Shown here: positions 1 through 7,550 of the stretch, in pieces
Position numbering within the stretch: the first letter of the stretch is position 1
How the letters are laid out: the number at the start of each line of letters is the position of its first letter
From: an uncultured Eubacteriales bacterium
Lineage (GTDB): Bacteria > Bacillota > Clostridia > Oscillospirales > CAG-272
DNA length: 23,247 bases
Reading direction: 5' to 3'
Assembly: GCA_958414825.1 (NCBI GenBank)
Contig: CATYXQ010000031.1
Location: 1 to 23,247, forward strand
Program-made: the position numbers and the translations under genes
Notes under the pieces: generated by a model
Database searches by the model: none
The model's input: only the letters and a program-made list of their open reading frames with translations
What the model was told of the DNA's origin: nothing

Positions 1-861
1 CTGATGCTCGGCGCGCTGATGTCCTGCGGCGATGAAGAACAGGGGGATACAACGTCTGGGAACATCTCCGGCACTGAGTCGTCCGGTATGACCGGGAACA
101 TAACGGTTATTTCCAGAGAAGAGGGATCCGGCACCCGCGGCGCGTTTGTCGAACTGATGGGCATTGAAGATGAAGACGGCGACCATACGACGGAACTGGC
201 TGAGATTTCCAACAGCACGTCGGTTGTGCTTCAGACGGTTGCACAGAATAAAAATGCGATCGGCTACATCTCGCTCGGATCGTTGGATTCAAGTATTGTG
301 AAAGCGCTTGAGGTCGATGGAGTGGAAGCCACTGTGGACAACATCAATGCCGGAAAATATGCGGTATCCCGTCCGTTTATCCTTGCCACAAACGGCGATG
401 TGAGTGAAGTTGCTCAGGATTTCATCCAATTTGTTCTCAGTGACGCCGGACAGGCGATTGTAGAAAAAAGCGGATACATTAAAGTGGAATCAAACGGCGC
501 GTATCAGGCGAGCGGCAAGAGCGGCAAAGTTACGCTTGCGGGTTCCACCTCGGTATCGCCGGTCATGGAAAAGCTGGCCGACGCTTATAAAAAGCTCAAT
601 CCCGATGTGAGCATTGAGATTCAGCAGAACGGTTCGGGCGCGGGAATTCAGGCGCTTAACGAGGGCGCATGCGACATCGGTATGTCGAGTCGCGAACTCA
701 AGGACAGCGAAAAAGCAGCCGGCGCCGAGCCGATTGTGATGGCGCTTGACGGCATCGCGGTAATCGTCAACCCCAAAAACAGCATCGACGGTCTTACCTC
801 CGAGCAGATCAAAACGATCTTCACGGGTGAGGTTACCAAGTGGCAGGAACTTGCAAAATAA
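1..861 (+). CDS. pstS: Phosphate ABC transporter substrate-binding lipoprotein PstS, 5' partial, permuted domain order
   Basis: Extracytoplasmic phosphate receptor that would deliver phosphate to PstCA. The reading frame is open to the left edge, so the true start and most of the signal peptide are outside. What remains starts with a lipobox-like LMSC (Cys codon 25-27), then a Gly/Ser/Thr-rich linker. The order of the PstS halves is swapped. The segment normally in the second half (SREEGSGTRGAF, then NSTSVV and GYISLGSL) comes first. The segment normally at the N terminus (LAGSTSVSPVMEKL, QQNGSGAGIQAL, DIGMSSREL, IFTGEVTKW) follows and ends the protein. All phosphate-binding loops appear present, so it is probably functional. 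It is followed by pstC after a hairpin-containing gap, which fixes its role. A 1.5-copy fusion with more sequence upstream is possible, but the lipobox argues against it. Confidence 0.9.
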   Translation: MMLGALMSCGDEEQGDTTSGNISGTESSGMTGNITVISREEGSGTRGAFVELMGIEDEDGDHTTELAEISNSTSVVLQTVAQNKNAIGYISLGSLDSSIVKALEVDGVEATVDNINAGKYAVSRPFILATNGDVSEVAQDFIQFVLSDAGQAIVEKSGYIKVESNGAYQASGKSGKVTLAGSTSVSPVMEKLADAYKKLNPDVSIEIQQNGSGAGIQALNEGACDIGMSSRELKDSEKAAGAEPIVMALDGIAVIVNPKNSIDGLTSEQIKTIFTGEVTKWQELAK

Positions 862-886
862 GCTCTTATCCTCCGATTTTAATAGC

Positions 887-918
887 GCAATAGAGTTCTG
901 CACGGCAGGCTCTATTGC
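887..918 (+). promoter_or_regulatory. Stem-loop in the pstS-pstC gap
   Basis: A 9-bp inverted repeat, GCAATAGAG (887-895) and CTCTATTGC (910-918), encloses a second 4-bp stem, CTGC/GCAG (898-901/905-908). No T-run follows, so it is not a standard terminator. Hairpins between a highly expressed binding-protein gene and its permease genes commonly stabilise the upstream mRNA or lower downstream expression; that role is inferred here. Confidence 0.55.
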
Positions 919-934
919 CATATAGAGGTAAAAT

Positions 935-1843
935 ATGAAAAACAGGGTTATGGAACAGTTCATGCGGGGCGTTTTCTTTTTCTGCGCCTGTATGTCGGTT
1001 GCGGCGGTCTTGACGATCTGTGTGTTTCTGTTCGCAAACGGATTTCCCACGATGGCGGAAATCGGATTTGGAGATTTTCTGCTCGGCATGAAATGGAAAC
1101 CCTCGCAGGGGCTGTACGGCATTTTCCCGATGATTGTAGGGAGCCTGTATGTGACGGCGGGCGCGATTTTGATCGGCGTGCCGCTCGGCCTTCTCTGCGC
1201 GGTGTTTATGGCGCGGTTCTGCCCGAAAAAGCTGTATCGGATCTTCAAGCCGATGATTGATCTGCTCGCGGGCATTCCGTCTATCGTTTACGGCTTTTTC
1301 GGGCTTATGGTTATCGTCCCGAAAATTCAGCAGATGTTTGACGTCAGCGGCAAGGGGCTTTTGACTGCGTCGATTCTGCTCGGAATTATGATTCTGCCTA
1401 CCATAATCGGCGTGGCCGAGTCCGCGATCCGCGCGGTGCCGGAGAATTATTATGAGGGCAGTCTCGCACTGGGCGCAACGCATGAGCGCAGCGTATTTTT
1501 CGTCATGCTGCCCGCCGCGAAGTCCGGCATTGCCGCAGGGGTGATTCTCGGTATCGGCCGCGCCATTGGCGAGACGATGGCCGTCGTCATGATTGCGGGC
1601 AATCAAGCGGTCATTCCGGAGTCGATCACCTCAGGCGTCCGCACCCTCACGGCCAACATCGTTTTGGAGATGGCCTACGCGGCCGATCTGCACCGCGAGG
1701 CGCTGATTGCCACGGCGGTCGTGCTGTTTGTTTTCGTACTGATAATTAACTTTTTATTCTCGCTGGTCAAGCGGAGCGGTTCGGGCGTAAAGCGAACACG
1801 CCGGAAAAAAGCCGCGCGGTCTGCACAGGAGGCAAGCGTATGA
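935..1843 (+). CDS. pstC: Phosphate ABC transporter permease PstC
   Basis: Inner-membrane subunit that with PstA forms the phosphate channel. It has 302 residues, the normal length. The sequence is hydrophobic with about six membrane segments, the first near residues 11-33. The PstC/PstA hallmark LAGIPSIVYGFFGL lies at 111-124. The EAA-type loop that contacts the ATPase runs from about 174 to 199 (EGSLALGATHERSVFFVMLP), followed by GRAIGETMAV. The start is supported by GAGGT about 8 bases upstream of the ATG. The gene ends in a basic tail and its stop overlaps the pstA start (ATGA at 1840-1843), so the two permease genes are translationally coupled. PstC is distinguished from PstA by its position and the GETMAVVM stretch. 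Confidence 0.96.
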   Translation: MKNRVMEQFMRGVFFFCACMSVAAVLTICVFLFANGFPTMAEIGFGDFLLGMKWKPSQGLYGIFPMIVGSLYVTAGAILIGVPLGLLCAVFMARFCPKKLYRIFKPMIDLLAGIPSIVYGFFGLMVIVPKIQQMFDVSGKGLLTASILLGIMILPTIIGVAESAIRAVPENYYEGSLALGATHERSVFFVMLPAAKSGIAAGVILGIGRAIGETMAVVMIAGNQAVIPESITSGVRTLTANIVLEMAYAADLHREALIATAVVLFVFVLIINFLFSLVKRSGSGVKRTRRKKAARSAQEASV

Positions 1844-2736
1844 CGCATAAGCAAAATCTGCCTGTATCCGAAAAACCGATCAACCGCATAACGCCGGGAC
1901 AGCGGCTGCGGCAGTATTTGCGGCATCCGGGTTCCTTTGTGCTGTTTTTGCTGGTGTGCCTGAGCGCGCTGCTTTGCGCGGCGGTTTTGATTTACCTGAT
2001 TATTTATATTGTGGCAAACGGGGTTCCGAACCTCACGCCGGAGCTTTTTGCATGGGAATGGAACAGTGAAAACCAGTCGATGGTTCCAGCGCTGGTCAAC
2101 ACGGTGATTATGGTACTGCTCACACTGCTCATGGCCGTGCCGATTGGGATTTTTGCGGCAATTTATCTTGTGGAATATGCAAAGCGCGGGAGCCGCGCCG
2201 TGGCCGTGATCCGCCTGACCGCCGAAACGCTTGCGGGTATTCCGTCTATTGTATACGGTTTGTTCGGCTATATTCTGTTTGTCTTGACGCTGAAATGGGG
2301 ATTTTCCCTGCTGGCTGGCGCGATTACGCTGGCTATTATGGTGCTGCCGACCATCATACGCACGACGGAGGAAGCGCTCATGGCGGTGTCGGACACTTAC
2401 CGCGAGGGCAGTTTCGGTCTTGGCGCGGGGCGTGTGCGCACGGTGTTTCGGGTTGTTCTGCCAAGCGCGGTGCCTGGAATTTTAGCCGGCGTTATTTTGG
2501 CAATAGGACGGATTGTAGGCGAGAGCGCCGCGCTGATTTTCACCTCCGGATCGGCCGCCGCCATACCGGGCGGTTCGTTTGATTCGGCGCGCACGCTTTC
2601 GGTGCATATGTACTGTTTGATGAGCGAGGGACTGTATACAAATCAGGCGTATGCCACCGCGTTTGTCCTGCTTGTGCTGGTTGTGGGGATCAATGCGCTT
2701 TCCGCCTTCCTTGCCAAACGGGTTCAGAGCAAATAA
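1840..2736 (+). CDS. pstA: Phosphate ABC transporter permease PstA
   Basis: Second membrane subunit of the phosphate importer, 298 residues. A polar N-terminal stretch of about 30 residues precedes the first membrane segment (about 32-60). LAGIPSIVYGLFG lies at 131-143 and the EAA loop (EGSFGLGAGRVRTVFRVVLP) at about 189-208, followed by GRIVGESAAL, all typical of PstA. The ATG overlaps the pstC stop by four bases, and GGAGG lies just upstream within pstC. The next gene, pstB, begins 8 bases after the stop behind an AAGGAG site. Nothing is missing or altered relative to the family. Confidence 0.96.
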   Translation: MTHKQNLPVSEKPINRITPGQRLRQYLRHPGSFVLFLLVCLSALLCAAVLIYLIIYIVANGVPNLTPELFAWEWNSENQSMVPALVNTVIMVLLTLLMAVPIGIFAAIYLVEYAKRGSRAVAVIRLTAETLAGIPSIVYGLFGYILFVLTLKWGFSLLAGAITLAIMVLPTIIRTTEEALMAVSDTYREGSFGLGAGRVRTVFRVVLPSAVPGILAGVILAIGRIVGESAALIFTSGSAAAIPGGSFDSARTLSVHMYCLMSEGLYTNQAYATAFVLLVLVVGINALSAFLAKRVQSK

Positions 2737-2744
2737 GGAGAGAA

Positions 2745-3509
2745 ATGACGATGGATGTAAATTCTAAATTTTCAATTGGCAGCCTGAAGCTGTATTACGG
2801 AGATTTTGAGGCGCTGAAAGGCGTTTCGCTTGAAATTGCGCCGAATGAAATCACGGCGTTTATCGGTCCCTCCGGCTGCGGCAAGTCCACGCTGCTGAAA
2901 TGCCTGAACCGGATGAACGATTTGGTCGAGGGATGCCGGATTACGGGCGAGGTGCTGCTCGACGGCGAGGATATTTATGGCGGTATGGACGTAAACCTTT
3001 TGCGGAAGCGTGTGGGGATGGTTTTCCAAAAGCCGAATCCCTTTCCGATGAGCGTGTACGATAACATAGCCTACGGCCCTCGGACGCATGGCGTCCGCCA
3101 GAAATCCAAGCTGGACGACATTGTTGAAGAATCGCTGCGGGGCGCCGCTATTTGGGATGAGGTTAAAGACAGACTGAAGCAGAGCGCGCTCGGACTGTCC
3201 GGCGGACAGCAGCAGCGGCTTTGCATTGCGCGCGCGCTGGCTACAAAGCCGGAGGTGCTTTTGATGGATGAGCCGACGAGCGCGCTCGACCCAATTTCCA
3301 CATCTAAGATCGAAGACCTTGCAAACGAACTGAAAAAGGATTATACTATTATTATGGTGACGCACAATATGCAGCAGGCCGCGCGAATTTCGGATAAGAC
3401 CGCGTTCTTTCTCCTCGGCGAAATTGTGGAGTTCGGCGATACCGAACAGATTTTCTCCGTGCCGCGCGATAAGCGCACGGAAGATTATATTACGGGAAGG
3501 TTTGGATAA
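2745..3509 (+). CDS. pstB: Phosphate ABC transporter ATP-binding protein PstB
   Basis: Cytoplasmic ATPase that powers phosphate import. It has 254 residues. Walker A is GPSGCGKST (41-49), the Q-loop region is VFQKPNPFPMS (about 93-103), the ABC signature is LSGGQQQR (151-158), Walker B is VLLMDEP (171-177) and the switch histidine is in VTHNMQQA. KPNPFPMS and the C-terminal TEDYITGRFG are specific to PstB among ABC ATPases. AAGGAG precedes the ATG at 2745; a second in-frame ATG at 2751 is a possible alternative start. The stop overlaps the phoU start by one base (TAATG), indicating coupled translation. Confidence 0.97.
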   Translation: MTMDVNSKFSIGSLKLYYGDFEALKGVSLEIAPNEITAFIGPSGCGKSTLLKCLNRMNDLVEGCRITGEVLLDGEDIYGGMDVNLLRKRVGMVFQKPNPFPMSVYDNIAYGPRTHGVRQKSKLDDIVEESLRGAAIWDEVKDRLKQSALGLSGGQQQRLCIARALATKPEVLLMDEPTSALDPISTSKIEDLANELKKDYTIIMVTHNMQQAARISDKTAFFLLGEIVEFGDTEQIFSVPRDKRTEDYITGRFG

Positions 3510-4150
3510 TGCGGAACAAGTTTGAACAGCAGCTTGAAACGCTGAATGTGGAACTGATTAAAATGGGCGCGCTGTGCGAGGAGGCGATTGCCTTCGCTAT
3601 CAAGGCGCTGCTCGACGGCGATGCCGTTATGGCGGAAAAAACCTACGAGACCGATACGCATATCGATGAGATGGAACGTGAGATTGAATCGCTCTGCATG
3701 AAACTTCTGCTTCAGCAGCAGCCGGTGGCGCGCGATCTGCGCGTGATTTCTTCCGCGCTGAAAATGATTTCGGATATGGAGCGCATCGGCGATCAGGCTG
3801 AGGATATCGCCGAGATTACCAAAACCATCAAGCGCGTGGATGAGGACTGCAACAAACTGATCGGTCAGATGGCCTCGGCGGCGGTGACAATGGTGACCGA
3901 GAGCATTGATTCGTTTGTCAAAAAGGATATGCAGCTTGTGCGCCGCGTAATTGAGTCGGATGATATTGTGGACGATTATTTCATTCGTATCAAGGATCAC
4001 CTGATTACGCTTGTGGCAAAGAGCCCCTCCGAGGGGGAATACTATCTTGATCTTCTGATGATCGTCAAATATTTGGAGCGGATTGCCGACCATGCGACGA
4101 ATATCGCCGAGTGGGTGGAATTTTCAATTACAGGAAAGCACGGCGAATAA
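3509..4150 (+). CDS. phoU: Phosphate signalling protein PhoU
   Basis: Peripheral cytoplasmic regulator that links Pst transporter activity to the PhoR/PhoB-type two-component system and restrains phosphate uptake. It has 213 residues and is all-helical, built from two repeated three-helix PhoU domains. The metal-binding signature appears twice, as DMERIGDQAEDIAE (about 89-102) and LERIADHATNIAEW near the C terminus. The N terminus (FEQQLETLNVELIKMG) is typical. It lies between pstB and the response regulator gene, the position expected for a protein that connects the two. The start overlaps the pstB stop by one base, and only 15 bases separate it from the regulator gene. Confidence 0.96.
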   Translation: MRNKFEQQLETLNVELIKMGALCEEAIAFAIKALLDGDAVMAEKTYETDTHIDEMEREIESLCMKLLLQQQPVARDLRVISSALKMISDMERIGDQAEDIAEITKTIKRVDEDCNKLIGQMASAAVTMVTESIDSFVKKDMQLVRRVIESDDIVDDYFIRIKDHLITLVAKSPSEGEYYLDLLMIVKYLERIADHATNIAEWVEFSITGKHGE

Positions 4151-4165
4151 CGGAGGAAAAGTCCG

Positions 4166-4831
4166 ATGATTTATCTTTTGGAGGACGATGACAATATACG
4201 GAATTTTGTCGTGTACGCCATCTGCCGCACGGAAATGAAGGCAAGGGGCTTTGAAACGTCCGAGAAGTTTTGGCGTGCGATAGAGGAGGAAATCCCTGAG
4301 CTTGTGCTGCTTGACATCATGCTGCCCGGTGAGGATGGGTTGTCCGTTTTGCGGCGTCTGCGCGCGGATCCGCGCACGGCGGCGCTGCCCGTTATGATGC
4401 TGACGGCCAAAGCAACCGAATATGACAAGGTGCTCGGTCTTGACAGCGGCGCGGACGATTATGTTGCGAAGCCGTTCGGTACAATGGAGCTTTTGTCGCG
4501 CATTCGGGCGCTGCTTCGCCGCACGGCAAAAATAGATGATACGGAATACCGTGCCGGTACGCTGTATGTTTGTCCCGAACGACATGTGGTTCGGGTCGCG
4601 GACAGAGATGTGCAGTTGACCTTTAAGGAATTTGAACTGCTTTGCTTTCTGTTTGAGCATCGTGGTCGGGTGCTTGACCGGGATACGATTTTGAAAAAGG
4701 TATGGGGCTATGATTTTGACGGGGAAAATCGCACCGTAGACGTGCATATCCGCACGCTGCGCGCAAAGCTTGGAGAGGCGGCCGATCAGATCGAAACGGT
4801 GCGCGGCGTGGGGTACAAGATAGGGGACTGA
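4166..4831 (+). CDS. phoP: OmpR-family phosphate response regulator, PhoB/PhoP-like
   Basis: DNA-binding response regulator, probably activating the pho regulon when phosphate is low. It has 221 residues. The receiver domain (about 1-118) has the acidic pocket EDDD (6-9), phospho-acceptor Asp50 in LLDIMLPGEDG, Thr80 and Lys102 in AKPF. The C-terminal winged helix (about 125-221) has LTFKEFELL, a GYDFDGENRTVDVHIRTLRAKL recognition region and the ending VRGVGYKIGD. CGGAGG precedes the ATG by about 8 bases. It is followed by its kinase gene with one base between them. The phosphate assignment rests on operon context; by sequence alone it is only an OmpR-type regulator. Confidence 0.9.
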   Translation: MIYLLEDDDNIRNFVVYAICRTEMKARGFETSEKFWRAIEEEIPELVLLDIMLPGEDGLSVLRRLRADPRTAALPVMMLTAKATEYDKVLGLDSGADDYVAKPFGTMELLSRIRALLRRTAKIDDTEYRAGTLYVCPERHVVRVADRDVQLTFKEFELLCFLFEHRGRVLDRDTILKKVWGYDFDGENRTVDVHIRTLRAKLGEAADQIETVRGVGYKIGD

Positions 4832-4832
4832 C

Positions 4833-6482
4833 ATGACAAAGAAAATTTTTCGCGGTATCATTTCGGTGTCATTAGCGGCGATTTTAGCCTGTTTTGTCTT
4901 TATTATGGGCGTCCTGTACAGTCATTTTGAGGCGCAGTTTCAGAATGAGCTTGAGAATGAGGCGCAGCTTGCGGTCTGGGGGTATGAAGCCGCAGGACTC
5001 GGGTATTTTTCGGCGGGAACCTCGTTTAACAACCGCATTACGGTTGTCGGCGCCGACGGAATTGTTCTGTATGACAGCGAGGTTGACCCGGCGCAGATGG
5101 AAAATCACGGAAACCGCGAGGAGATTGTCTCCGCGCGGGAGAGCGGACGCGGCGTTGCGGTGCGTAAATCAACTACAATGCAGTTTGAAAAAACGGTTTA
5201 CTGCGCGGTGCGCGCCGCAGACGGCGCCGTCGTGCGCATATCCGGTGATGTATCGGCAGTTTGGGCGCTGCTCCTCGGCCTGATACAGCCCACGATTATT
5301 GTAATTGCGCTTGTGCTGATTCTGGCCGCGCTGCTGTCGCATCGGATTGCAGGACGGATTCTGCGCCCGATCGATCGGCTGGATCTGAGCAATCCTGTTT
5401 TAAGCGAACCGTATGAGGAGCTTGCGCCGCTTGTGCGCCGTCTCAACAATCAAAATAAAAAGATTGCCCGGCAAATGGAGGAACTGCGCCGCAAACAGGA
5501 TGAATTTTCAATAATCACGGAGAACATGGCCGAGGGGTTTGTCATTCTGGATAAAAACACGGATGTGCTTTCCTGCAATCCGAGCGCCAGGCGGATACTT
5601 GGCGGGGAGTTCGGCGAGTACAATAAAAGCGTGTTTGCGCTCAACCGCAGCGAAAATTTCCGGTTTGCGGTAGAAGAGGCGCTTGCCGGCCGTCACTGTG
5701 AGCGGCAAATGCAGTCCGGCGGCCGGCGCTACGACGTGATTGCCAATCCCGTACACGACGGGAAAGCGGTGACCGGCGCGATTGTTCTGCTGATGGACGT
5801 CAGCGAAAAGGAACTCGGCGAGCAGATGCGCAGAGAGTTTACTTCTAACGTGTCCCATGAACTGAAAACGCCGCTGACGACGATTTTCGGGGTTTCGGAT
5901 ATGCTGCAAAGCGGTATGGTGAAACCCGAGGATATCCACAGCTTTGCCGAAACGATTCATTCCGAGAGCGGACGTATGATTACCCTGATCGACGACATTA
6001 TCAAGCTTTCTCAACTGGACGAGGGGGCGATCACGGCAGAGCGTGAGGATGTGGATCTGTATGCGCTTGCCGGTCTGGTTGTCGCACGCCTTGCGCCGAT
6101 GGCCGATAAAAACGATATTTCCATTGAAGTTACCGGAGAACATGCGGTTCTGCACGGCATTCGGCCGGTTCTTGAGGAGATGATTTATAACCTGTGCGAA
6201 AACGCGATCAAATACAATCGCCGCGGCGGTCGTGTTACGGTTTCGGTACGCGGCGGCGCACATCCCGAACTTCGGGTGAGCGATACCGGAATCGGCATTC
6301 CCGCAGATGCTCTTGATCGCGTGTTTGAACGGTTTTATCGCGTGGACAAAAGTCATTCGCGGAAAATAGGCGGCACAGGGCTCGGACTGTCTATTGTCAA
6401 GCACGCTGCGGCGTTTCACGGGGGCAGTGCGCACATTGACAGTACTGAGGGGATGGGCACCACGGTTTGGATTGAATTTTAA
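4833..6482 (+). CDS. phoR: PhoR-like sensor histidine kinase
   Basis: Membrane histidine kinase, partner of the preceding regulator. It has 549 residues. Domains in order: membrane segment about 7-29; extracytoplasmic domain about 30-143; second membrane segment about 144-168; HAMP-like linker; PAS domain about 224-330 (ITENMAEGFVILD onward); HisKA with His342 in SHELKTPLTTIFG; HATPase with N-box NLCENAIKYN, DTGIGIP, FERFYRVDKSHS and GGTGLGLSIV. The TM-loop-TM, PAS, HisKA, HATPase order is that of Gram-positive PhoR. It is the last gene of the phosphate operon, closed by the hairpin at 6518-6565. PhoR identity rests on context with pst-phoU. Confidence 0.9.
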   Translation: MTKKIFRGIISVSLAAILACFVFIMGVLYSHFEAQFQNELENEAQLAVWGYEAAGLGYFSAGTSFNNRITVVGADGIVLYDSEVDPAQMENHGNREEIVSARESGRGVAVRKSTTMQFEKTVYCAVRAADGAVVRISGDVSAVWALLLGLIQPTIIVIALVLILAALLSHRIAGRILRPIDRLDLSNPVLSEPYEELAPLVRRLNNQNKKIARQMEELRRKQDEFSIITENMAEGFVILDKNTDVLSCNPSARRILGGEFGEYNKSVFALNRSENFRFAVEEALAGRHCERQMQSGGRRYDVIANPVHDGKAVTGAIVLLMDVSEKELGEQMRREFTSNVSHELKTPLTTIFGVSDMLQSGMVKPEDIHSFAETIHSESGRMITLIDDIIKLSQLDEGAITAEREDVDLYALAGLVVARLAPMADKNDISIEVTGEHAVLHGIRPVLEEMIYNLCENAIKYNRRGGRVTVSVRGGAHPELRVSDTGIGIPADALDRVFERFYRVDKSHSRKIGGTGLGLSIVKHAAAFHGGSAHIDSTEGMGTTVWIEF

Positions 6483-6517
6483 CCGAGGAGCTTATCGAAT
6501 CCGCAAATGCAAAGGAT

Positions 6518-6565
6518 ACAAAAAGGGGCGGCAAATGCCAAAAGGCATTTGCCGCCCCTTTTTGT
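6518..6565. terminator. Long bidirectional terminator between phoR and dapB
   Basis: A perfect 22-bp inverted repeat with an AAAA loop (6540-6543). The stem has a GC-rich core (GGGGCGGCAAATGCC and its complement) flanked by an A-run on the left and a T-run on the right, so it would work as an intrinsic terminator on both strands. It sits between the 3' ends of convergent phoR and dapB. Confidence 0.95.
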
Positions 6566-6613
6566 ATATAGCTTAGCGATTTGGGTTTTGCCGCGCGGCT
6601 TCTCACCGTTTTT

Positions 6614-7372
6614 TCAGTCCGGCTTTAGCATGGAGTCGATCAGCGTATCCATGCCGTACAGGCCGGGCGGTTTTTTATACAGAAAAATGGCCGCCGCCAG
6701 CGCTCCGCGCGCAAACAATTCCCGGTTTTCCGCGTTGTGTTCGATGGTGATGCTTTCCCCTTTTCCGAAAAAACTCACGGTATGACGGCCGACTACACTG
6801 CCCCCGCGCAGGGAGTGGATGCCGATTTCTCCCGATTTTCGGATTTGGTTGATGCGCCGGTCGTAGACAAAAACGCCGCTGCCGCCGCCTTTTTTGATTT
6901 GGTCGGCCAGGTAGAGGGCGGTACCGCTTGGCGCGTCTTTTTTGGATGCGTGGTGCGTTTCGACAATTTCAGCGTCATAGGCCGGGAAGAGCGCGCCGGC
7001 AAGAATTTCGCACAGCTTTCCCGCAATGTGGACGCCGATCGACATGTTGCGGCTCATAAAAACAGGGATTTCCTTTGCGGCTTCGGTGAGCGCTTCGATT
7101 TGCGCCGTCGAATAGCCGGTTGTTGCCAGAACAATCGGAATTTTGCGGTGCTGCGCGTAACTCAGCAGGGAGGAAAGCAGAGAGGGACTTGAAAAATCGA
7201 CGATGCAGTCGCAAAAGAGGGAATCGGGCAGACTTTGAAAATCCGGATAGCAAGTCTTGTCGTTTTGCGCGCTGCGGCTGATGAAAAAGGGGCATTCGTG
7301 TCCCTCAGACAAAAAGACGCGCACGCATTCGCGCCCCATTTTCCCGTGCGCGCCCGCAATGGCAATCCGCAA
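6614..7372 (-). CDS. dapB: 4-hydroxy-tetrahydrodipicolinate reductase DapB
   Basis: Cytoplasmic NAD(P)H-dependent reductase in diaminopimelate and lysine synthesis. It has 252 residues, the normal size. The nucleotide-binding loop GAHGKMG is at 7-13, VDFSSP at 58-63, the ATTGY substrate loop at 83-87, and the catalytic signature ETHHASKKDAPSGTA at 138-152 with His140 and Lys144 as the likely acid/base pair. The start is TTG at 7372-7370. It is the only plausible one: an in-frame TAA lies six codons upstream and an AGGGGG ribosome site sits about 9 bases before the TTG. No other lysine-pathway gene is in the window. A weak promoter is proposed at 7427-7455. Confidence 0.95.
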   Translation of the reverse strand: MRIAIAGAHGKMGRECVRVFLSEGHECPFFISRSAQNDKTCYPDFQSLPDSLFCDCIVDFSSPSLLSSLLSYAQHRKIPIVLATTGYSTAQIEALTEAAKEIPVFMSRNMSIGVHIAGKLCEILAGALFPAYDAEIVETHHASKKDAPSGTALYLADQIKKGGGSGVFVYDRRINQIRKSGEIGIHSLRGGSVVGRHTVSFFGKGESITIEHNAENRELFARGALAAAIFLYKKPPGLYGMDTLIDSMLKPD

Positions 7373-7426
7373 ATCTGCCGCCCCCTCTTAAAATCTTAGC
7401 GTTGTTCTCAGCATATGCGCTTGGGT

Positions 7427-7455
7427 CTTAAAATATGTTTTTTCTCTTTTGTAAA
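7427..7455 (-). promoter_or_regulatory. Candidate sigma-A promoter of dapB
   Basis: On the minus strand, TTTACA (7455-7450) and TTTAAG (7432-7427) are separated by 17 bases, 55 bases before the TTG start. The -35 matches 5 of 6 positions and the -10 only 4 of 6, so this is tentative. Confidence 0.35.
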
Positions 7456-7466
7456 TTGGCACATAT

Positions 7467-7485
7467 TGTAATGACATATATTACA
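7467..7485. promoter_or_regulatory. Inverted repeat, possible operator
   Basis: TGTAAT (7467-7472) and ATTACA (7480-7485) form a perfect inverted repeat with a 7-base spacer. It lies in the AT-rich region between divergent dapB and the LysM-CAP gene and abuts the -35 box of the latter. A regulator site is inferred from position only. Confidence 0.35.
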
Positions 7486-7486
7486 T

Positions 7487-7515
7487 TTGAAAAAGTCGTT
7501 TTTATTTGGTATCAT
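7487..7515 (+). promoter_or_regulatory. Sigma-A promoter of the LysM-CAP gene
   Basis: TTGAAA (7487-7492) and TATCAT (7510-7515) are separated by exactly 17 bases. Each matches consensus at 5 of 6 positions. The start codon is 36 bases downstream of the -10. Confidence 0.7.
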
Positions 7516-7550
7516 GAATACAGATTTACGATGAAAAGGAAAGAGGTGCT

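Noticed and set aside
490..1275. Long minus-strand open frame opposite pstS and pstC
   Set aside because: It lies opposite two clear genes, has low-complexity basic translation and no ribosome site; it is an antisense shadow, like the other long minus-strand frames opposite phoR, hydS and hndC.
3074..3109. Small hairpin GGACGC/GCGTCC within pstB
   Set aside because: A 6-bp stem inside a well-conserved coding region, with no T-run; likely chance from GC-rich codons.
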